64,000 nt of DNA from Aquimarina sp. U1-2 (GTDB lineage: Bacteria > Bacteroidota > Bacteroidia > Flavobacteriales > Flavobacteriaceae), in assembly GCF_017897595.1 (NCBI RefSeq), contig NZ_JAGKIK010000003.1, forward strand, positions 248,001-312,000, in the 5' to 3' direction. The notes under the pieces are model-generated. The model was not told the DNA's origin. It was given only the letters and a program-made list of their open reading frames with translations, and did no database searches. Made by a program: the position numbers and the translations under genes. This document shows positions 27,708-37,390 of the stretch, in pieces (position 1 is the stretch's first letter; each line of letters opens with the position of its first letter).

Positions 27708-28040
27708 TTAGAAACTGAAAATATCGGTTCATTCGCTGGTTTTTTCATTACTTATACAACATTCAGCTCTAAAACGCTTATGCTTATGATATCATAAGTA
27801 ATATCCTTCCTTTTTATTGTTTTTGTACGGATACTTTTATAGGATTCGCGACGCAATATCGTAAATAATCCCTCATTTTTCGGCTTTGTTGTTTATAAAA
27901 TGACCTTGTTTATGGAGTATACCATTTTCAGAATAAAAATACCAGTATCCGTTTTTTTAATTGTTTTTAAAATGTTCTTCTTGCTGTATAGCACCATTAT
28001 CATCATAAAAATACCAAAAATCGGTTTTGGCATTACTTAG
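27708..28040 (-). pseudogene. Decayed YwqK/MORN-repeat protein gene
   Basis: One reverse frame between stops at 28043 and 27710 keeps repeat units such as TDFWYFYDDNGAIQQEEHFK, then NGYWYFYSENGILHKQGHFI and YKNNKKEGYYL. These are the W/Y-rich repeats of YwqK-type antitoxin-component proteins. Five in-frame stops interrupt it before the final stop: three TGA where the repeat would have Trp and two TAA where Lys is expected. The frame itself is never shifted. No start codon or upstream half is found. It is a degraded remnant, close to the GT operon. Confidence 0.6.
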
Positions 28041-28290
28041 TTATCATCCTTCTGATTGTAATGATCTGCTCTGGTAGTATTCCCGGACATAGATCTTTTG
28101 AGAAAACAAGGATTACATTAAGAAAATAATGATGAGTTAAGAAAAAACCTTTTTAACGTAAAATAATTTTAATGTAGTCAGTCGAAAATTATATAATAAC
28201 TTACTGTTAATTAACAAATTATTCTTATTTCGTTAAGATTATTTAATTAAACAATCCTTAAATTTATTCTAAATCTTAAAACTATTTATT

Positions 28291-28791
28291 ATGAAAAAAT
28301 TTGTCTTTGTAGCATTGACAATGCTATTATTTTCTTGTTCTACAGAAGAAAATACTCCCGAACCCATCAACGAGGAAGTTGTTGAATCTTCAGAATTTAA
28401 GAATATTGATGCCTTAGAACGACTAGCTCTTGATTTAGAAGCCACTGCAAAAGGGAAATATAACATTCAATTATCTGATGAAAAGAAAGTTAAACTTTTA
28501 GAAATCGCTAATCAAATATTCTCGGACATAAATGATATGACTAGTAAAAAAGCCTTAATGAAGAGACCTTGTAGTTATGATAATTGTGTACAAGAGTATG
28601 AAAATTGTATTTGGTGGCCCGAGAATCTTCAGCGTCTTTTAAGAGAGTGTAGTGGTATACAAAGTGCGCATTGTGATCAAGTTCGACTAGACTATGAAAA
28701 TAATATAGATGAAATAGAAGCGACTTATCTTAGATGTTCTAGAGCATATAGTTCTTGCGTTAGTTGTCCTGGAATAATAGGTCCTTTATAA
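28291..28791 (+). CDS. Small Cys-rich lipoprotein
   Basis: The 166-residue product starts MKKFVFVALTMLLFSCSTEE, with a lipobox Cys at residue 16. A helical middle follows, then a C-terminal third with eight cysteines (in CSYDNCVQEYENC, RECSGIQSAHC, and LRCSRAYSSCVSCP), enough for four disulfides. No family is recognised. The gene is single, preceded by an AT-rich stretch and followed by a strong hairpin. A surface or periplasmic role is likely; nothing more can be said. Confidence 0.6.
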   Translation: MKKFVFVALTMLLFSCSTEENTPEPINEEVVESSEFKNIDALERLALDLEATAKGKYNIQLSDEKKVKLLEIANQIFSDINDMTSKKALMKRPCSYDNCVQEYENCIWWPENLQRLLRECSGIQSAHCDQVRLDYENNIDEIEATYLRCSRAYSSCVSCPGIIGPL

Positions 28792-28807
28792 ATATATATA
28801 TGTGATG

Positions 28808-28850
28808 TAAGTCCCATTATTCTTAACAATAATAAGAATAATGGGACTTA
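28808..28850. terminator. Perfect 18-bp hairpin between convergent genes
   Basis: TAAGTCCCATTATTCTTA and TAAGAATAATGGGACTTA pair without mismatch around a 7-nt loop. It sits between the lipoprotein and the 4Fe-4S gene and probably ends both transcripts. There is no T tract, and the stem is unusually long. Confidence 0.6.
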
Positions 28851-28860
28851 CTCATAATAA

Positions 28861-30462
28861 TTACTTATAGTTCACTACATACTCCATCAAATCCACATCG
28901 TTACCCAACAAAACTTCGTTAGGATTAATTCTACCGTAGAGTTTGTCATTTTCTAATTTGAGTACTCCTCGAGGGCATACTGCAGCACAGATACCACAGC
29001 CTACACAGCTGGATCGTACTATATTTTCGCCTTTTTGTGCATAGGCTCGAACATCGATTCCCATTTCGCAATAGGTAGAGCAATTTCCGCAAGAAATGCA
29101 TTGCCCGCCGTTGGTCGTAATTCTAAATTTTGAAAATAACCGTTGTTGAAAGCCTAAAATTGCCGCCATTGGGCAACCAAATCGACACCATACCCTGTTC
29201 CCCAGGATAGGATAAAACCCTGTGCCTACCACACCAGAAAAGATAGCACCAATGGCAAAACCGTATGAAGATCGCAACGTTTCTGCTTTAAAAAGAAAGA
29301 TACTACCATCTTTACTAAAAAAATGAGTACCTATAAGCAGTAGTAAAATCATAAAATACGCTATAGCCCCATATTGTGCATCTTTGGCTAATTCTTTCCT
29401 TTTAAATAACATAACTCCTACGAATACAAATGTTAAAAATGCTGCAACGCTCATCAAAAATGATGTTTTAGTTAACCAGTACTTAGAAGATTCGTCTCCC
29501 AAATAACTATGAACAACCGCGGTAGTCATGATAACTACAAATACCAACACGGTATGAATTAACCAGCGTTCTATTTTCCAGGCACCTAATTTTTTACTAG
29601 AAAGTTGTCTAAATGGATCCCCGGCAGTCTCAGCAAGCCCTCCACAACCACATACCCAAGAGCAATACCAGCGTTTTCCAAACGTATAGGTAAGAATAGG
29701 GGTTATAATAAAAATAGAAGCAATCCCGAAGATTAATAAAGCAAGTCCTATGTTACCGGCGCTAATAAAATCATTTACCCTGTATTGTTCAAAATTATAA
29801 TAATTAAGAGGCCAGATATTTTTTAAATCATAATACGGCAGCGAAAACGAATCTGAATTAAGTCGGGCCATAAATTCTGGTATTAAAAAAGCAAAACCTA
29901 ACTGAAAAAACATTACAGATCCTGTACGAATTTGTTGGTATCGATTATGCCGGTATTTCAACATAAACTTATACCCAAAAGCCAAAATTGCAATCGTATA
30001 CAATGTACCGTAAACAAACCATTGGCTTGCAGGATTACCACTTAGTAGTCTGCTTAAGGGATCAAATAATGCCACCAAACCTGTATTTGGTTCTCCGTTG
30101 GTACCCAGCCCCAATAGATCGGCATAAAAATATAAAACCACATAAAAGGAAGTTAATCCGACCCCGGTGAGCCAACCTAAAAGACCTCTAGAAGAAATCG
30201 ATTTAAACCAAACCCCATCATTTTTAATTCCAGCTGATTTTGTAAGATACGCATCATTGGCAAATAGGATGGTACCCATAGTAATTAAACCTAAGGCAAG
30301 GAATAATATGACGGTTTTATAAGGAATGGTAGTATTAAAAAGTGCCAGTAGCAGTATCAAAAGTCCGATCAAGCCTATGGCAGAGGCTAATTTTTGTTTG
30401 GTGCTGAGTCCTTTGGGTTCGGGACTGGCAAGTGACATGCTATGATTTAATTTAGTATTCAT
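28861..30462 (-). CDS. Membrane 4Fe-4S protein, NapH/CcoG-like
   Basis: The 533-residue protein has about ten membrane helices. Two cysteine motifs of the NapH/NosR/CcoG type lie in loops: WYCSWVCGCGG and RVWCRFGCPMA. A C-terminal pair of 4Fe-4S motifs follows (CISCGNCSTYCEMG and CVGCGICAAVCPRG). Such proteins pass electrons across or along the membrane. The FAD/NAD oxidoreductase gene upstream (30516-31817) is co-directional with a gap of 53 nt, so the two probably form an electron-transfer pair. The final acceptor is unknown. Confidence 0.8.
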   Translation of the reverse strand: MNTKLNHSMSLASPEPKGLSTKQKLASAIGLIGLLILLLALFNTTIPYKTVILFLALGLITMGTILFANDAYLTKSAGIKNDGVWFKSISSRGLLGWLTGVGLTSFYVVLYFYADLLGLGTNGEPNTGLVALFDPLSRLLSGNPASQWFVYGTLYTIAILAFGYKFMLKYRHNRYQQIRTGSVMFFQLGFAFLIPEFMARLNSDSFSLPYYDLKNIWPLNYYNFEQYRVNDFISAGNIGLALLIFGIASIFIITPILTYTFGKRWYCSWVCGCGGLAETAGDPFRQLSSKKLGAWKIERWLIHTVLVFVVIMTTAVVHSYLGDESSKYWLTKTSFLMSVAAFLTFVFVGVMLFKRKELAKDAQYGAIAYFMILLLLIGTHFFSKDGSIFLFKAETLRSSYGFAIGAIFSGVVGTGFYPILGNRVWCRFGCPMAAILGFQQRLFSKFRITTNGGQCISCGNCSTYCEMGIDVRAYAQKGENIVRSSCVGCGICAAVCPRGVLKLENDKLYGRINPNEVLLGNDVDLMEYVVNYK

Positions 30463-30515
30463 GTTTAGAATTTTTAGTCTGTAAGAGATAGTGTCATTTT
30501 AAGGTTAACAGTTGC

Positions 30516-31817
30516 TTAGGTAGTTTGAAGCTGTGATTTGCTAAATGCGGAAAGAATTTCAGCTTCATATCGCGTATAAAGTTCAGGATCAAAATTAGCT
30601 TCACCAAGATGTTGCATGACAAAGTCGACCTTCTTTTTCTCGGTAAGCCATCTATCAAAAACTTCGTGACGCATTCGTATACCAAACGTATTTATCCCTA
30701 GAAATTCGTTGGTTTCATTATGATAAGAAACGGTAATACATTTGGTGTCGTCTACATGCTTCCAATGAAACTGTTTTTCATAAGCTTTGGGTTTCGCAAA
30801 TACCCAACCATAGGTTTGGTATTCAATATCCAGAAATTTCGCACTATTAAACCAATGTCCCGGTTTGTATTCGAGTCTGTTGCCACAAATAGTTTGCGCT
30901 ACAGTTTCACCCATCATTCGCCCCGTATACCACACCGCCTCTATAGGACGACGCAATCCTATGGCTTCATGTTGTTCTGCGCAATCTCCTATGGCATAAA
31001 TATTAGGGATATTCGTTTCGAGAAATCGGTTTACTTTAACACCACGCCCCAGATCAATGCCTGAATCTTTAAGGAAATCTATATTAGGTATTACCCCGGC
31101 AGTCAATCCAACTACATCACAATCAATAATTTCTCCTGTTTCTTGTATAACTACGGCTTTTGCTTTTCCAGTTTCATCGGCTAAGATTTCTTTCAGATTT
31201 ACTCCAAGGCGCAAGTCGATATGATGATTTTGAATATGCCGATTAATCATTTCACTTTCTCCGGCAGGCAATACACCATTCCAAAAACTGTTTTCTCTAA
31301 CCAAAAACGTTACAGGGATGTCTCGCGAGTGTAACATTTCGGCTAATTCGATTCCGATTAATCCACCACCTACAATCACCGCACGTTTGCATACTTTGTT
31401 AGTAGGTGCATATTTTTCCAGACTTTCTAGGTCCTGCTTGTGGTACATGCCCATAACTCCTTCGAGATCCTGACCAGGCCATCCAAACTTATTGGGTTTG
31501 GAGCCTACAGCAATAATGAGTTTATCATATGCCATGATATCCCCATTAGAAAATTCGATCTTACTATGTCTATGATCAACTTTGGATACAAAACCATGCT
31601 TAAGTTCTATACGATTTTTTTCCCAAAACCAGTTTTCATAAGGCTGTGTATGTTCAAATTTCATATGCCCCATGTACACGTACATTAACGCGGTACGAGA
31701 AAAAAAGTAATCGGTTTCTGCCGATACGATAGTGATCTTTTTGTCTGACATTTTTCGGATATGCCTGGCTGCGGTCACCCCAGAAATTCCATTGCCAATA
31801 ATTACAATATGTGCCAT
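30516..31817 (-). CDS. NAD(P)/FAD-dependent oxidoreductase
   Basis: The 433-residue protein has two Rossmann dinucleotide motifs: IVIIGNGISGVTAARHIRKM at the N-terminus (FAD) and RAVIVGGGLIGIELAEMLHS near 145-164 (NAD(P)H), plus the FAD-closing motif IPNIYAIGDCAEQ near 270. This is the NirB-head / rubredoxin-reductase type of pyridine nucleotide-disulphide oxidoreductase without a redox Cys pair. It likely feeds electrons to the 4Fe-4S membrane protein encoded next to it. Confidence 0.85.
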   Translation of the reverse strand: MAHIVIIGNGISGVTAARHIRKMSDKKITIVSAETDYFFSRTALMYVYMGHMKFEHTQPYENWFWEKNRIELKHGFVSKVDHRHSKIEFSNGDIMAYDKLIIAVGSKPNKFGWPGQDLEGVMGMYHKQDLESLEKYAPTNKVCKRAVIVGGGLIGIELAEMLHSRDIPVTFLVRENSFWNGVLPAGESEMINRHIQNHHIDLRLGVNLKEILADETGKAKAVVIQETGEIIDCDVVGLTAGVIPNIDFLKDSGIDLGRGVKVNRFLETNIPNIYAIGDCAEQHEAIGLRRPIEAVWYTGRMMGETVAQTICGNRLEYKPGHWFNSAKFLDIEYQTYGWVFAKPKAYEKQFHWKHVDDTKCITVSYHNETNEFLGINTFGIRMRHEVFDRWLTEKKKVDFVMQHLGEANFDPELYTRYEAEILSAFSKSQLQTT

Positions 31818-31921
31818 AAAGGTAATTGTTGATAGTGTGCGTTTAGGTTGAAGTGTATAAGTCGATCATAAATATAAGAACTTAAACAGTCGATATAATT
31901 TAGAATGAATCTAAAAGCGAT

Positions 31922-31936
31922 ATTCTTAGTAAGAAT
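31922..31936. promoter_or_regulatory. Candidate operator between divergent genes
   Basis: ATTCTTA-G-TAAGAAT is a perfect 7-bp inverted repeat with a single central base, in the 237-nt gap between the FAD oxidoreductase and the DUF547 gene. A dimeric regulator could bind it; none is encoded nearby. Confidence 0.3.
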
Positions 31937-32054
31937 CTATCTTATTTTTCGAATATACAGTTGGTATAATGTATTCGCATGATCGAATCTAATAAAGGAT
32001 GTAAGTTGCTACTTCGCCCTACGACTGAATGCCCAAATATTTAAAAACTATACG

Positions 32055-32765
32055 ATGAAAAAGATAATAACCCTAGTATTTGTTTTTATGGTTTACTCTG
32101 GGTTTTCACAAAAAACCAATGATTTTTTTGCGAAAGCAGATAATTTTTTTAAGACTTATGTCACAAATGGCAGGGTTAATTACAGCGCTATTAAAAAAGA
32201 CACCGCATCTTTGAATCACCTGATAGATATGGCAGCAACAATAAGCATCTCTAAAAATAATGCTACTGCATACCAGGCATTTTATATTAACGCATACAAT
32301 CTTGCTGTAATTAAAGGTATTGTAGACCTTTATCCAATACAGTCTCCTCTCGACAGTAACGGTTTTTTTGATAAAACCACATATACCTTGGGTAGAAAAT
32401 CAACAACATTAAGTGATTTGGAAAATAAAATTTTACGTAAAAACTTTCCTAACGAACCTCGTTTTCACTTTGTATTAGTGTGTGGAGGATTGGGTTGTCC
32501 TCCGATAATTAGTAAAGCTTATCGACCAGAAACACTAGAAAAACAATTACAAGAACAAACCGTAAAAGCATTAAACGATCCTAATTTTATCAAAGTTAAA
32601 AGAAAAAAAGTAGCATTGTCTCAAATTTTTGAGTGGTACAAAGAAGATTTTACTCGAAACGGGGCTGAGATAGATTTTATTAATGCATTCAGAAAAGAAA
32701 AAATCCCCGAAGGCACTAAAATATCGTATTACCCTTATGACTGGAGTTTAAACCAAACCAAATAA
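32055..32765 (+). CDS. DUF547 domain protein, secreted
   Basis: The 236-residue product has a signal peptide (MKKIITLVFVFMVYSGFSQ). The DUF547 motifs follow: YQAFYINAYNLAVIKGIVDL, LSDLENKILRKNF, FHFVLVCGGLGCPPII and FEWYKEDFTRNG. The family is of unknown function and is often found in redox or envelope gene groups. It is first in a run of co-directional envelope genes. Confidence 0.85.
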   Translation: MKKIITLVFVFMVYSGFSQKTNDFFAKADNFFKTYVTNGRVNYSAIKKDTASLNHLIDMAATISISKNNATAYQAFYINAYNLAVIKGIVDLYPIQSPLDSNGFFDKTTYTLGRKSTTLSDLENKILRKNFPNEPRFHFVLVCGGLGCPPIISKAYRPETLEKQLQEQTVKALNDPNFIKVKRKKVALSQIFEWYKEDFTRNGAEIDFINAFRKEKIPEGTKISYYPYDWSLNQTK

Positions 32766-32810
32766 TGTATACTACTATTTAACATCTAATACGTTTAAAA
32801 ATTTAAAAAA

Positions 32811-33704
32811 ATGAACATTCAAAAAGTTATAGCAACTCTTATCGGTATTTTTGTTACAACCCTAGGAATCGCTCAACAACAAGAAAATAATGATCTGCAA
32901 GGATCCGTAATACAAACGTTAACCCCTTCTAAACTTATCGGTAAGGGTCAATATGACATCAAATGGTTCAATAATCTGTATACCGAAACCGAAGATCTTT
33001 TTGGTCTCGACGGAGAAAAGCAAGATATACCAAGACAAACATTTTTTACTTCTACCCTCGAAGCGTATACAGGAGTGGGCAATACCAAACGATGGAATGT
33101 AGGTGTGATCTTAGAATTTCGATCCAGTGTTATTGCCAATCGCGATGCATTAGATGTTTTTAAATTTGATGGCGAACGCAATACAGCACGGTCAGGATTT
33201 ACCTCTTTCGCGCCTTCTGTTAAATTTGTGCCATTTAAAAATTTAAATACCTTTTCTATACAAAGCTCTTTTTTTGTGCCCCTAGTCGATAATGAGGTAG
33301 AAAACGGGGTATTTTTGGATCAAAAAGGATTTACATGGCAAAATCGATTTTTTTATGACCATACCTTCCCTGGTAATACCTTTCAAATATTTGGAGAGGT
33401 TAATTCTGAACTTAACTTTGGAGATGAAGAAGATAGTTTTGCCAATAACAGCCTAAGGCTTACACCAGGAATATTTTTTAGTTATTTCCCCAGCGCAACA
33501 TTTACCGTTCTGGTCTTAGCACAACATTCAGAATTAATCGATCTAGGCAATAATTTTGATCAACGTTTTACTGCACTTGGGGGTGGTGCTAAATATCAGC
33601 TTACCAAAGAATTAAATATAGAAGCTTTATATACCAACTTTGTAACAGGTAATGCTACGGGCCTGGGCGAAACTTTTAATGTAGGATTAAGAGCAGTATT
33701 CTAA
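32811..33704 (+). CDS. Outer-membrane beta-barrel protein
   Basis: The 297-residue product has a signal peptide (MNIQKVIATLIGIFVTTLGI, cut near AQQ). The rest alternates aromatic and polar residues in beta strands (WNVGVILEFRSSV; SIQSSFFVPLV; TFQIFGEVNSELNFG) and ends in Phe (VGLRAVF), which is typical for barrels inserted by the Bam machinery. No close family is recognised. It follows the DUF547 gene by 45 nt. Confidence 0.65.
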   Translation: MNIQKVIATLIGIFVTTLGIAQQQENNDLQGSVIQTLTPSKLIGKGQYDIKWFNNLYTETEDLFGLDGEKQDIPRQTFFTSTLEAYTGVGNTKRWNVGVILEFRSSVIANRDALDVFKFDGERNTARSGFTSFAPSVKFVPFKNLNTFSIQSSFFVPLVDNEVENGVFLDQKGFTWQNRFFYDHTFPGNTFQIFGEVNSELNFGDEEDSFANNSLRLTPGIFFSYFPSATFTVLVLAQHSELIDLGNNFDQRFTALGGGAKYQLTKELNIEALYTNFVTGNATGLGETFNVGLRAVF

Positions 33705-33735
33705 TAAAATTGTATTTTCAGCAGTAAAAACGACA

Positions 33736-34734
33736 ATGAAGAAGTTTTTTCTATTGCTACTACTTGTACTTCTTTCAAGCTGTTCGGCTCAGCAATCAAA
33801 GATTAACGGGGTAAGCTTTGTGGGAGCTCCAAGAGCAATAACCTCGCAAGAAATAGCTCCGGTAGTACGTGTACATGCGAATTGGGCTGCTGTAATGCCA
33901 TTTGGATTTTTAAAAGACCTGGATAGTCCAACTGTAGTTTTTAACACGAAACGACAATGGTGGGGAGAACGAAGAGAGGGTGCCAAAAAAACCATCGAGT
34001 TACTAAATAAGAAAGGGATACAAGTGATGTTAAAACCCCAAATATGGGTATGGCAAGGTGAATTTACAGGTAACATCAACATGCATTCTGAAGAAAACTG
34101 GAAAACCTTTGAAACATCTTATGAAAATTTTATCATACTTTACGCTAAGTTAGCGCAAGAACTGAAGGTTCCTGTGCTTTGTATTGGCACAGAGCTACAT
34201 ACTTTTGTACAAACCAGACCACTATTCTGGAAAGCCTTGATAAAGAATATAAAATCAATATACGATGGAAAATTGACCTATGCCGAAAATTGGGATCAAA
34301 TAGACAAAGTACCCTTTTGGAGCACTATGGATTACTTAGGAATAGATGCTTATTTTCCGTTATCTGAAAGTAAAACTCCCAGTATTGCAGCGCTTAAAAA
34401 AGGCTGGCAAAAACATAAACTACACATAATGAAGCTACAAAAAAGCATAAAAAAACCTGTTTTATTTACTGAATATGGCTATCGCAGCATTCATTATACC
34501 GCAAAAGAACCCTGGGATTCTAGTCGTATAGAGGGTAACATTGATTTTGAAGCTCAGCATAATGCATTAACTGCAATTTATGAAGAATTTTGGCCAGAGC
34601 CCTGGTTCGCCGGTGGTTTTCTTTGGAAATGGTATCATAATCACAACGAAGTAGGAGGAAAAACCGATAATCGCTTTACAATACAGAATAAACTTGCAGA
34701 AAAAACCATACAGTCACTGTATTCAACAAACTAA
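33736..34734 (+). CDS. GH113-like glycoside hydrolase lipoprotein
   Basis: The 332-residue product begins MKKFFLLLLLVLLSSCSAQQ, a lipoprotein signal with Cys16. The body resembles GH113 (beta-mannanase-type TIM barrel): CIGTELHTFVQTRP with the likely acid/base Glu, DYLGIDAYFPLSE, and LFTEYGYRSI with the likely nucleophile Glu, followed by WFAGGFLWKWY. It probably acts on a mannan-type or other beta-linked glycan at the cell surface; substrate is not certain. It is within the envelope gene run. Confidence 0.78.
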   Translation: MKKFFLLLLLVLLSSCSAQQSKINGVSFVGAPRAITSQEIAPVVRVHANWAAVMPFGFLKDLDSPTVVFNTKRQWWGERREGAKKTIELLNKKGIQVMLKPQIWVWQGEFTGNINMHSEENWKTFETSYENFIILYAKLAQELKVPVLCIGTELHTFVQTRPLFWKALIKNIKSIYDGKLTYAENWDQIDKVPFWSTMDYLGIDAYFPLSESKTPSIAALKKGWQKHKLHIMKLQKSIKKPVLFTEYGYRSIHYTAKEPWDSSRIEGNIDFEAQHNALTAIYEEFWPEPWFAGGFLWKWYHNHNEVGGKTDNRFTIQNKLAEKTIQSLYSTN

Positions 34735-34767
34735 ATCACCCTTATCTTTATCTTTAGCATAAATAGC

Positions 34768-36042
34768 ATGAGAAACCTTGCAACTGTACATTGGCTTTTT
34801 ATTTTTATGATCTTAGCAGTTACCGACCTGGTATGGGCTCAAAAAAATACAATTACTACTATAATCGTTCAAGGAAATAAAAAAACCAAAACTGCTGCCT
34901 TAACCAAACTCATAACTGTTAAAAATGGTGAAATACTGGATTCAATAAAAATTGAAAAGGATATTAACCGATTAAAACGATTACCTGCTATTGCTCATGC
35001 CTATTATCAAACACATAAAAAAGATAATGGTTATGAGATTGTTTACGGAGTAGAAGAAAACCTAACTATTATACCATCAGCTAATGTGTATACGACTAAT
35101 GACGACGAGTTTGCTTTTCGATTGGGTGTGTACGAATTTAATGCCTTAGGTAAAAACATTACTGTTGGAGGGATCTATCAACACGATATTTATTCTTCAT
35201 ACATTGCCAACATCAGGGCTCCGTTTTTATTTGGAAAAAGAATAGGGTTCGCTATAAGTCACAGTAATATCACCACTCTAGAACCCGTTTTTTTAGCTCA
35301 AGGAACCGCAGATTATAAATACAATAATACGTCTTATGAAGTTTTGGGTTTATATCAATTCAATTTACAAAATCGTATAGAACTAGGCATCAACTATTTT
35401 AATGAAGATTACGAATATAAACGAGGAGTTACCAGCCCCCAGGTGCCTCAAAACTTTGATGTTAATAAATTGTTGTACAAATTTATTTACGAATACAACA
35501 ATCTCAATTTTGACTATCAGTATGTTACAGGTTTTCGCAGTATCTTAAATACACAGTATGTAATTAGTACAGAAAATGTTTTACCCGATTTTTTTATCTG
35601 GTGGAATGATTTCCTCTACTATAAACGCCTAGGTAACAAAGGCAATTGGGCATCACGATTACGAGTAGGTCTGGCCAGTAACGACGAATCTCCTTTTGCT
35701 CCTTTTGCCGTAGATAACAATTTAAATATTCGTGGCGTAGGAAATATTATCGATCGGGGCACAGGTGTTATTGTGCTTAATACCGAATATCGCCAAACAT
35801 TGTATGAAAAAGATTGGTTTGTACTGCAAAGTAATATATTCCTAGACGGTGGAAGCTGGCGTAACCCCGGGGGTGATTTTGAAGACTTTGTTGATTCTCA
35901 AAACTTTAGAATATACCCTGGGGCAGGTATGCGTTTTATGCATAAAAAGATATTTAATGCTATTTTTAGAATCGATTATGGGTATGGGATTACCGAAGAT
36001 GCTACCAACGGATTTGTTTTTGGTATCGGGCAGTATTTTTGA
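34768..36042 (+). CDS. Omp85-family (BamA/TamA-like) outer-membrane protein
   Basis: The 424-residue product has an N-terminal signal region (about 1-24, ending VWAQ), one POTRA-like domain (TTIIVQGNKKTKTAALTKLI to IVYGVEEN) and a C-terminal barrel of about 300 residues that ends IGQYF, the terminal Phe of Bam substrates. LNIRGVGNIIDRGTGVIVLN resembles the Omp85 lid-lock R-G-x-G region. With one POTRA only it is a short family member and unlikely to be the main BamA. It may insert or export products of the nearby genes. Confidence 0.72.
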   Translation: MRNLATVHWLFIFMILAVTDLVWAQKNTITTIIVQGNKKTKTAALTKLITVKNGEILDSIKIEKDINRLKRLPAIAHAYYQTHKKDNGYEIVYGVEENLTIIPSANVYTTNDDEFAFRLGVYEFNALGKNITVGGIYQHDIYSSYIANIRAPFLFGKRIGFAISHSNITTLEPVFLAQGTADYKYNNTSYEVLGLYQFNLQNRIELGINYFNEDYEYKRGVTSPQVPQNFDVNKLLYKFIYEYNNLNFDYQYVTGFRSILNTQYVISTENVLPDFFIWWNDFLYYKRLGNKGNWASRLRVGLASNDESPFAPFAVDNNLNIRGVGNIIDRGTGVIVLNTEYRQTLYEKDWFVLQSNIFLDGGSWRNPGGDFEDFVDSQNFRIYPGAGMRFMHKKIFNAIFRIDYGYGITEDATNGFVFGIGQYF

Positions 36043-36202
36043 ACTGCGGCAGTGTATAAACTATACTCAAAATATAGCGTCGTAAACTACCTCGGGATAA
36101 GACTACAGGCACTCTTTAAAATAAACTTTAAATTTCAAGATGCGCCTCTAGGTTTCTGACCCTTTGGCAACACTAATAAGAATTCTTACTATAAACCTAT
36201 AT

Positions 36203-37390
36203 ATGCTACAAAAGATTTTACTTATCATACTTACCATAGCAATATATGGTTGCCGTACCCATACTACTTCAAACAAAGTTACACGATTAGAGCCTGATTC
36301 TATTCCAACGAAATTTCAAGAACATATCATTTCTAAAAATGATCGATTAGAGTATGGTATTTCATTTTCGCCTGATATGCAAGAGTTGGCATTTGGTGTT
36401 TTGGATCCAATTACCATGGATGGTAAAATTTATTATTCAAGAAAAATTGATAAGCAGTGGTCTACCCCAGAGATTTTTAAACCTTTAGAGAATGATACTG
36501 TTTTTTTGCCTTACTTCTCACCCGATGGATCCTCTATTTTATTTGCAAAAAGCAAAGCAAACACCAACAATTATAGCACCAATATTTGGAAAATTGAAAG
36601 AGCCAATGACCAATGGGGCATACCTGTTAGACTGCCGCTACCTATCAACTCTAAAAGCCGAGAAGCAAATGCCAGCATCACCAAAGATGGTACGATCTAC
36701 CTGTCATCAAATAGAAATTGTGAAGGAAAAGAAAACTGTTACACAGCCGATCTGTTTTATTGTAGACCTGATGGTAGCCACTATAGACCTATAAACGAAA
36801 TTTCAAAATTAAACTCTTCAAGTGATGAAGAAAGTATATTCATTGCCCCTAATGAAGCATATGTTATTTTTTGCAGGTACACGAATCAGGATAACCTAGC
36901 TGATCTGTATATAAGTTATCGGGATCATAAGGATCAATGGACTACCCCGCAGATTCTTGACGCTACGGTTAATTCGAGAGCCTGGGATAGAAGACCATTT
37001 GTTACTAGTACGAATGAGTTTTTATTTTTTACCCGATCAGAAAGTGATGAAAAAGAATTAGTAACATCTGATATTTATTGGGTGCACACGTCAAAAGTAT
37101 TTAAACCGTTTGTTTATCATCCCATATCCAAAATATCTCTAGAAGCAGGTAAGAAATTTGAAATTAAAATTCCTGATGACTATTTCAAAGATATAGATAA
37201 TATGCATCTTACTATTGATATAGAACCAAACCAACTTAATTGGCTAACATTTAATCGTAAAAAGATGAAAATATACGGCTTACCCACCACGGCCGGTAAT
37301 TTTGAAGTGACCTTTACTGCGGTAGATCAATTTATGAATACAACGCGGGATACTTTAAACATACAAATTACGCCTAAGGACCACTTTTAA
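36203..37390 (+). CDS. PD40 beta-propeller lipoprotein
   Basis: The 395-residue product starts MLQKILLIILTIAIYGCRTH, a lipoprotein signal with the lipobox Cys at 17. WD40-like PD40 repeats follow (ISFSPDMQELAFGVLD; PYFSPDGSSILFAKS; SITKDGTIYLSSNRN), of the kind seen in TolB-like and OmpA-linked proteins. The C-terminal 90 residues form an Ig/cadherin-like domain (LTIDIEPNQLNWLTFN, then IYGLPTTAGNFEVTF). The ATG at 36203 is preferred over a TTG 39 nt upstream because it starts the signal peptide. Confidence 0.75.
   Translation: MLQKILLIILTIAIYGCRTHTTSNKVTRLEPDSIPTKFQEHIISKNDRLEYGISFSPDMQELAFGVLDPITMDGKIYYSRKIDKQWSTPEIFKPLENDTVFLPYFSPDGSSILFAKSKANTNNYSTNIWKIERANDQWGIPVRLPLPINSKSREANASITKDGTIYLSSNRNCEGKENCYTADLFYCRPDGSHYRPINEISKLNSSSDEESIFIAPNEAYVIFCRYTNQDNLADLYISYRDHKDQWTTPQILDATVNSRAWDRRPFVTSTNEFLFFTRSESDEKELVTSDIYWVHTSKVFKPFVYHPISKISLEAGKKFEIKIPDDYFKDIDNMHLTIDIEPNQLNWLTFNRKKMKIYGLPTTAGNFEVTFTAVDQFMNTTRDTLNIQITPKDHF

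Noticed and set aside
27708..28040. Recoding of TGA to Trp in the repeat gene
   Set aside because: Two TAA stops also interrupt it and every other gene in the window uses TGA as a stop, so decay explains it better.
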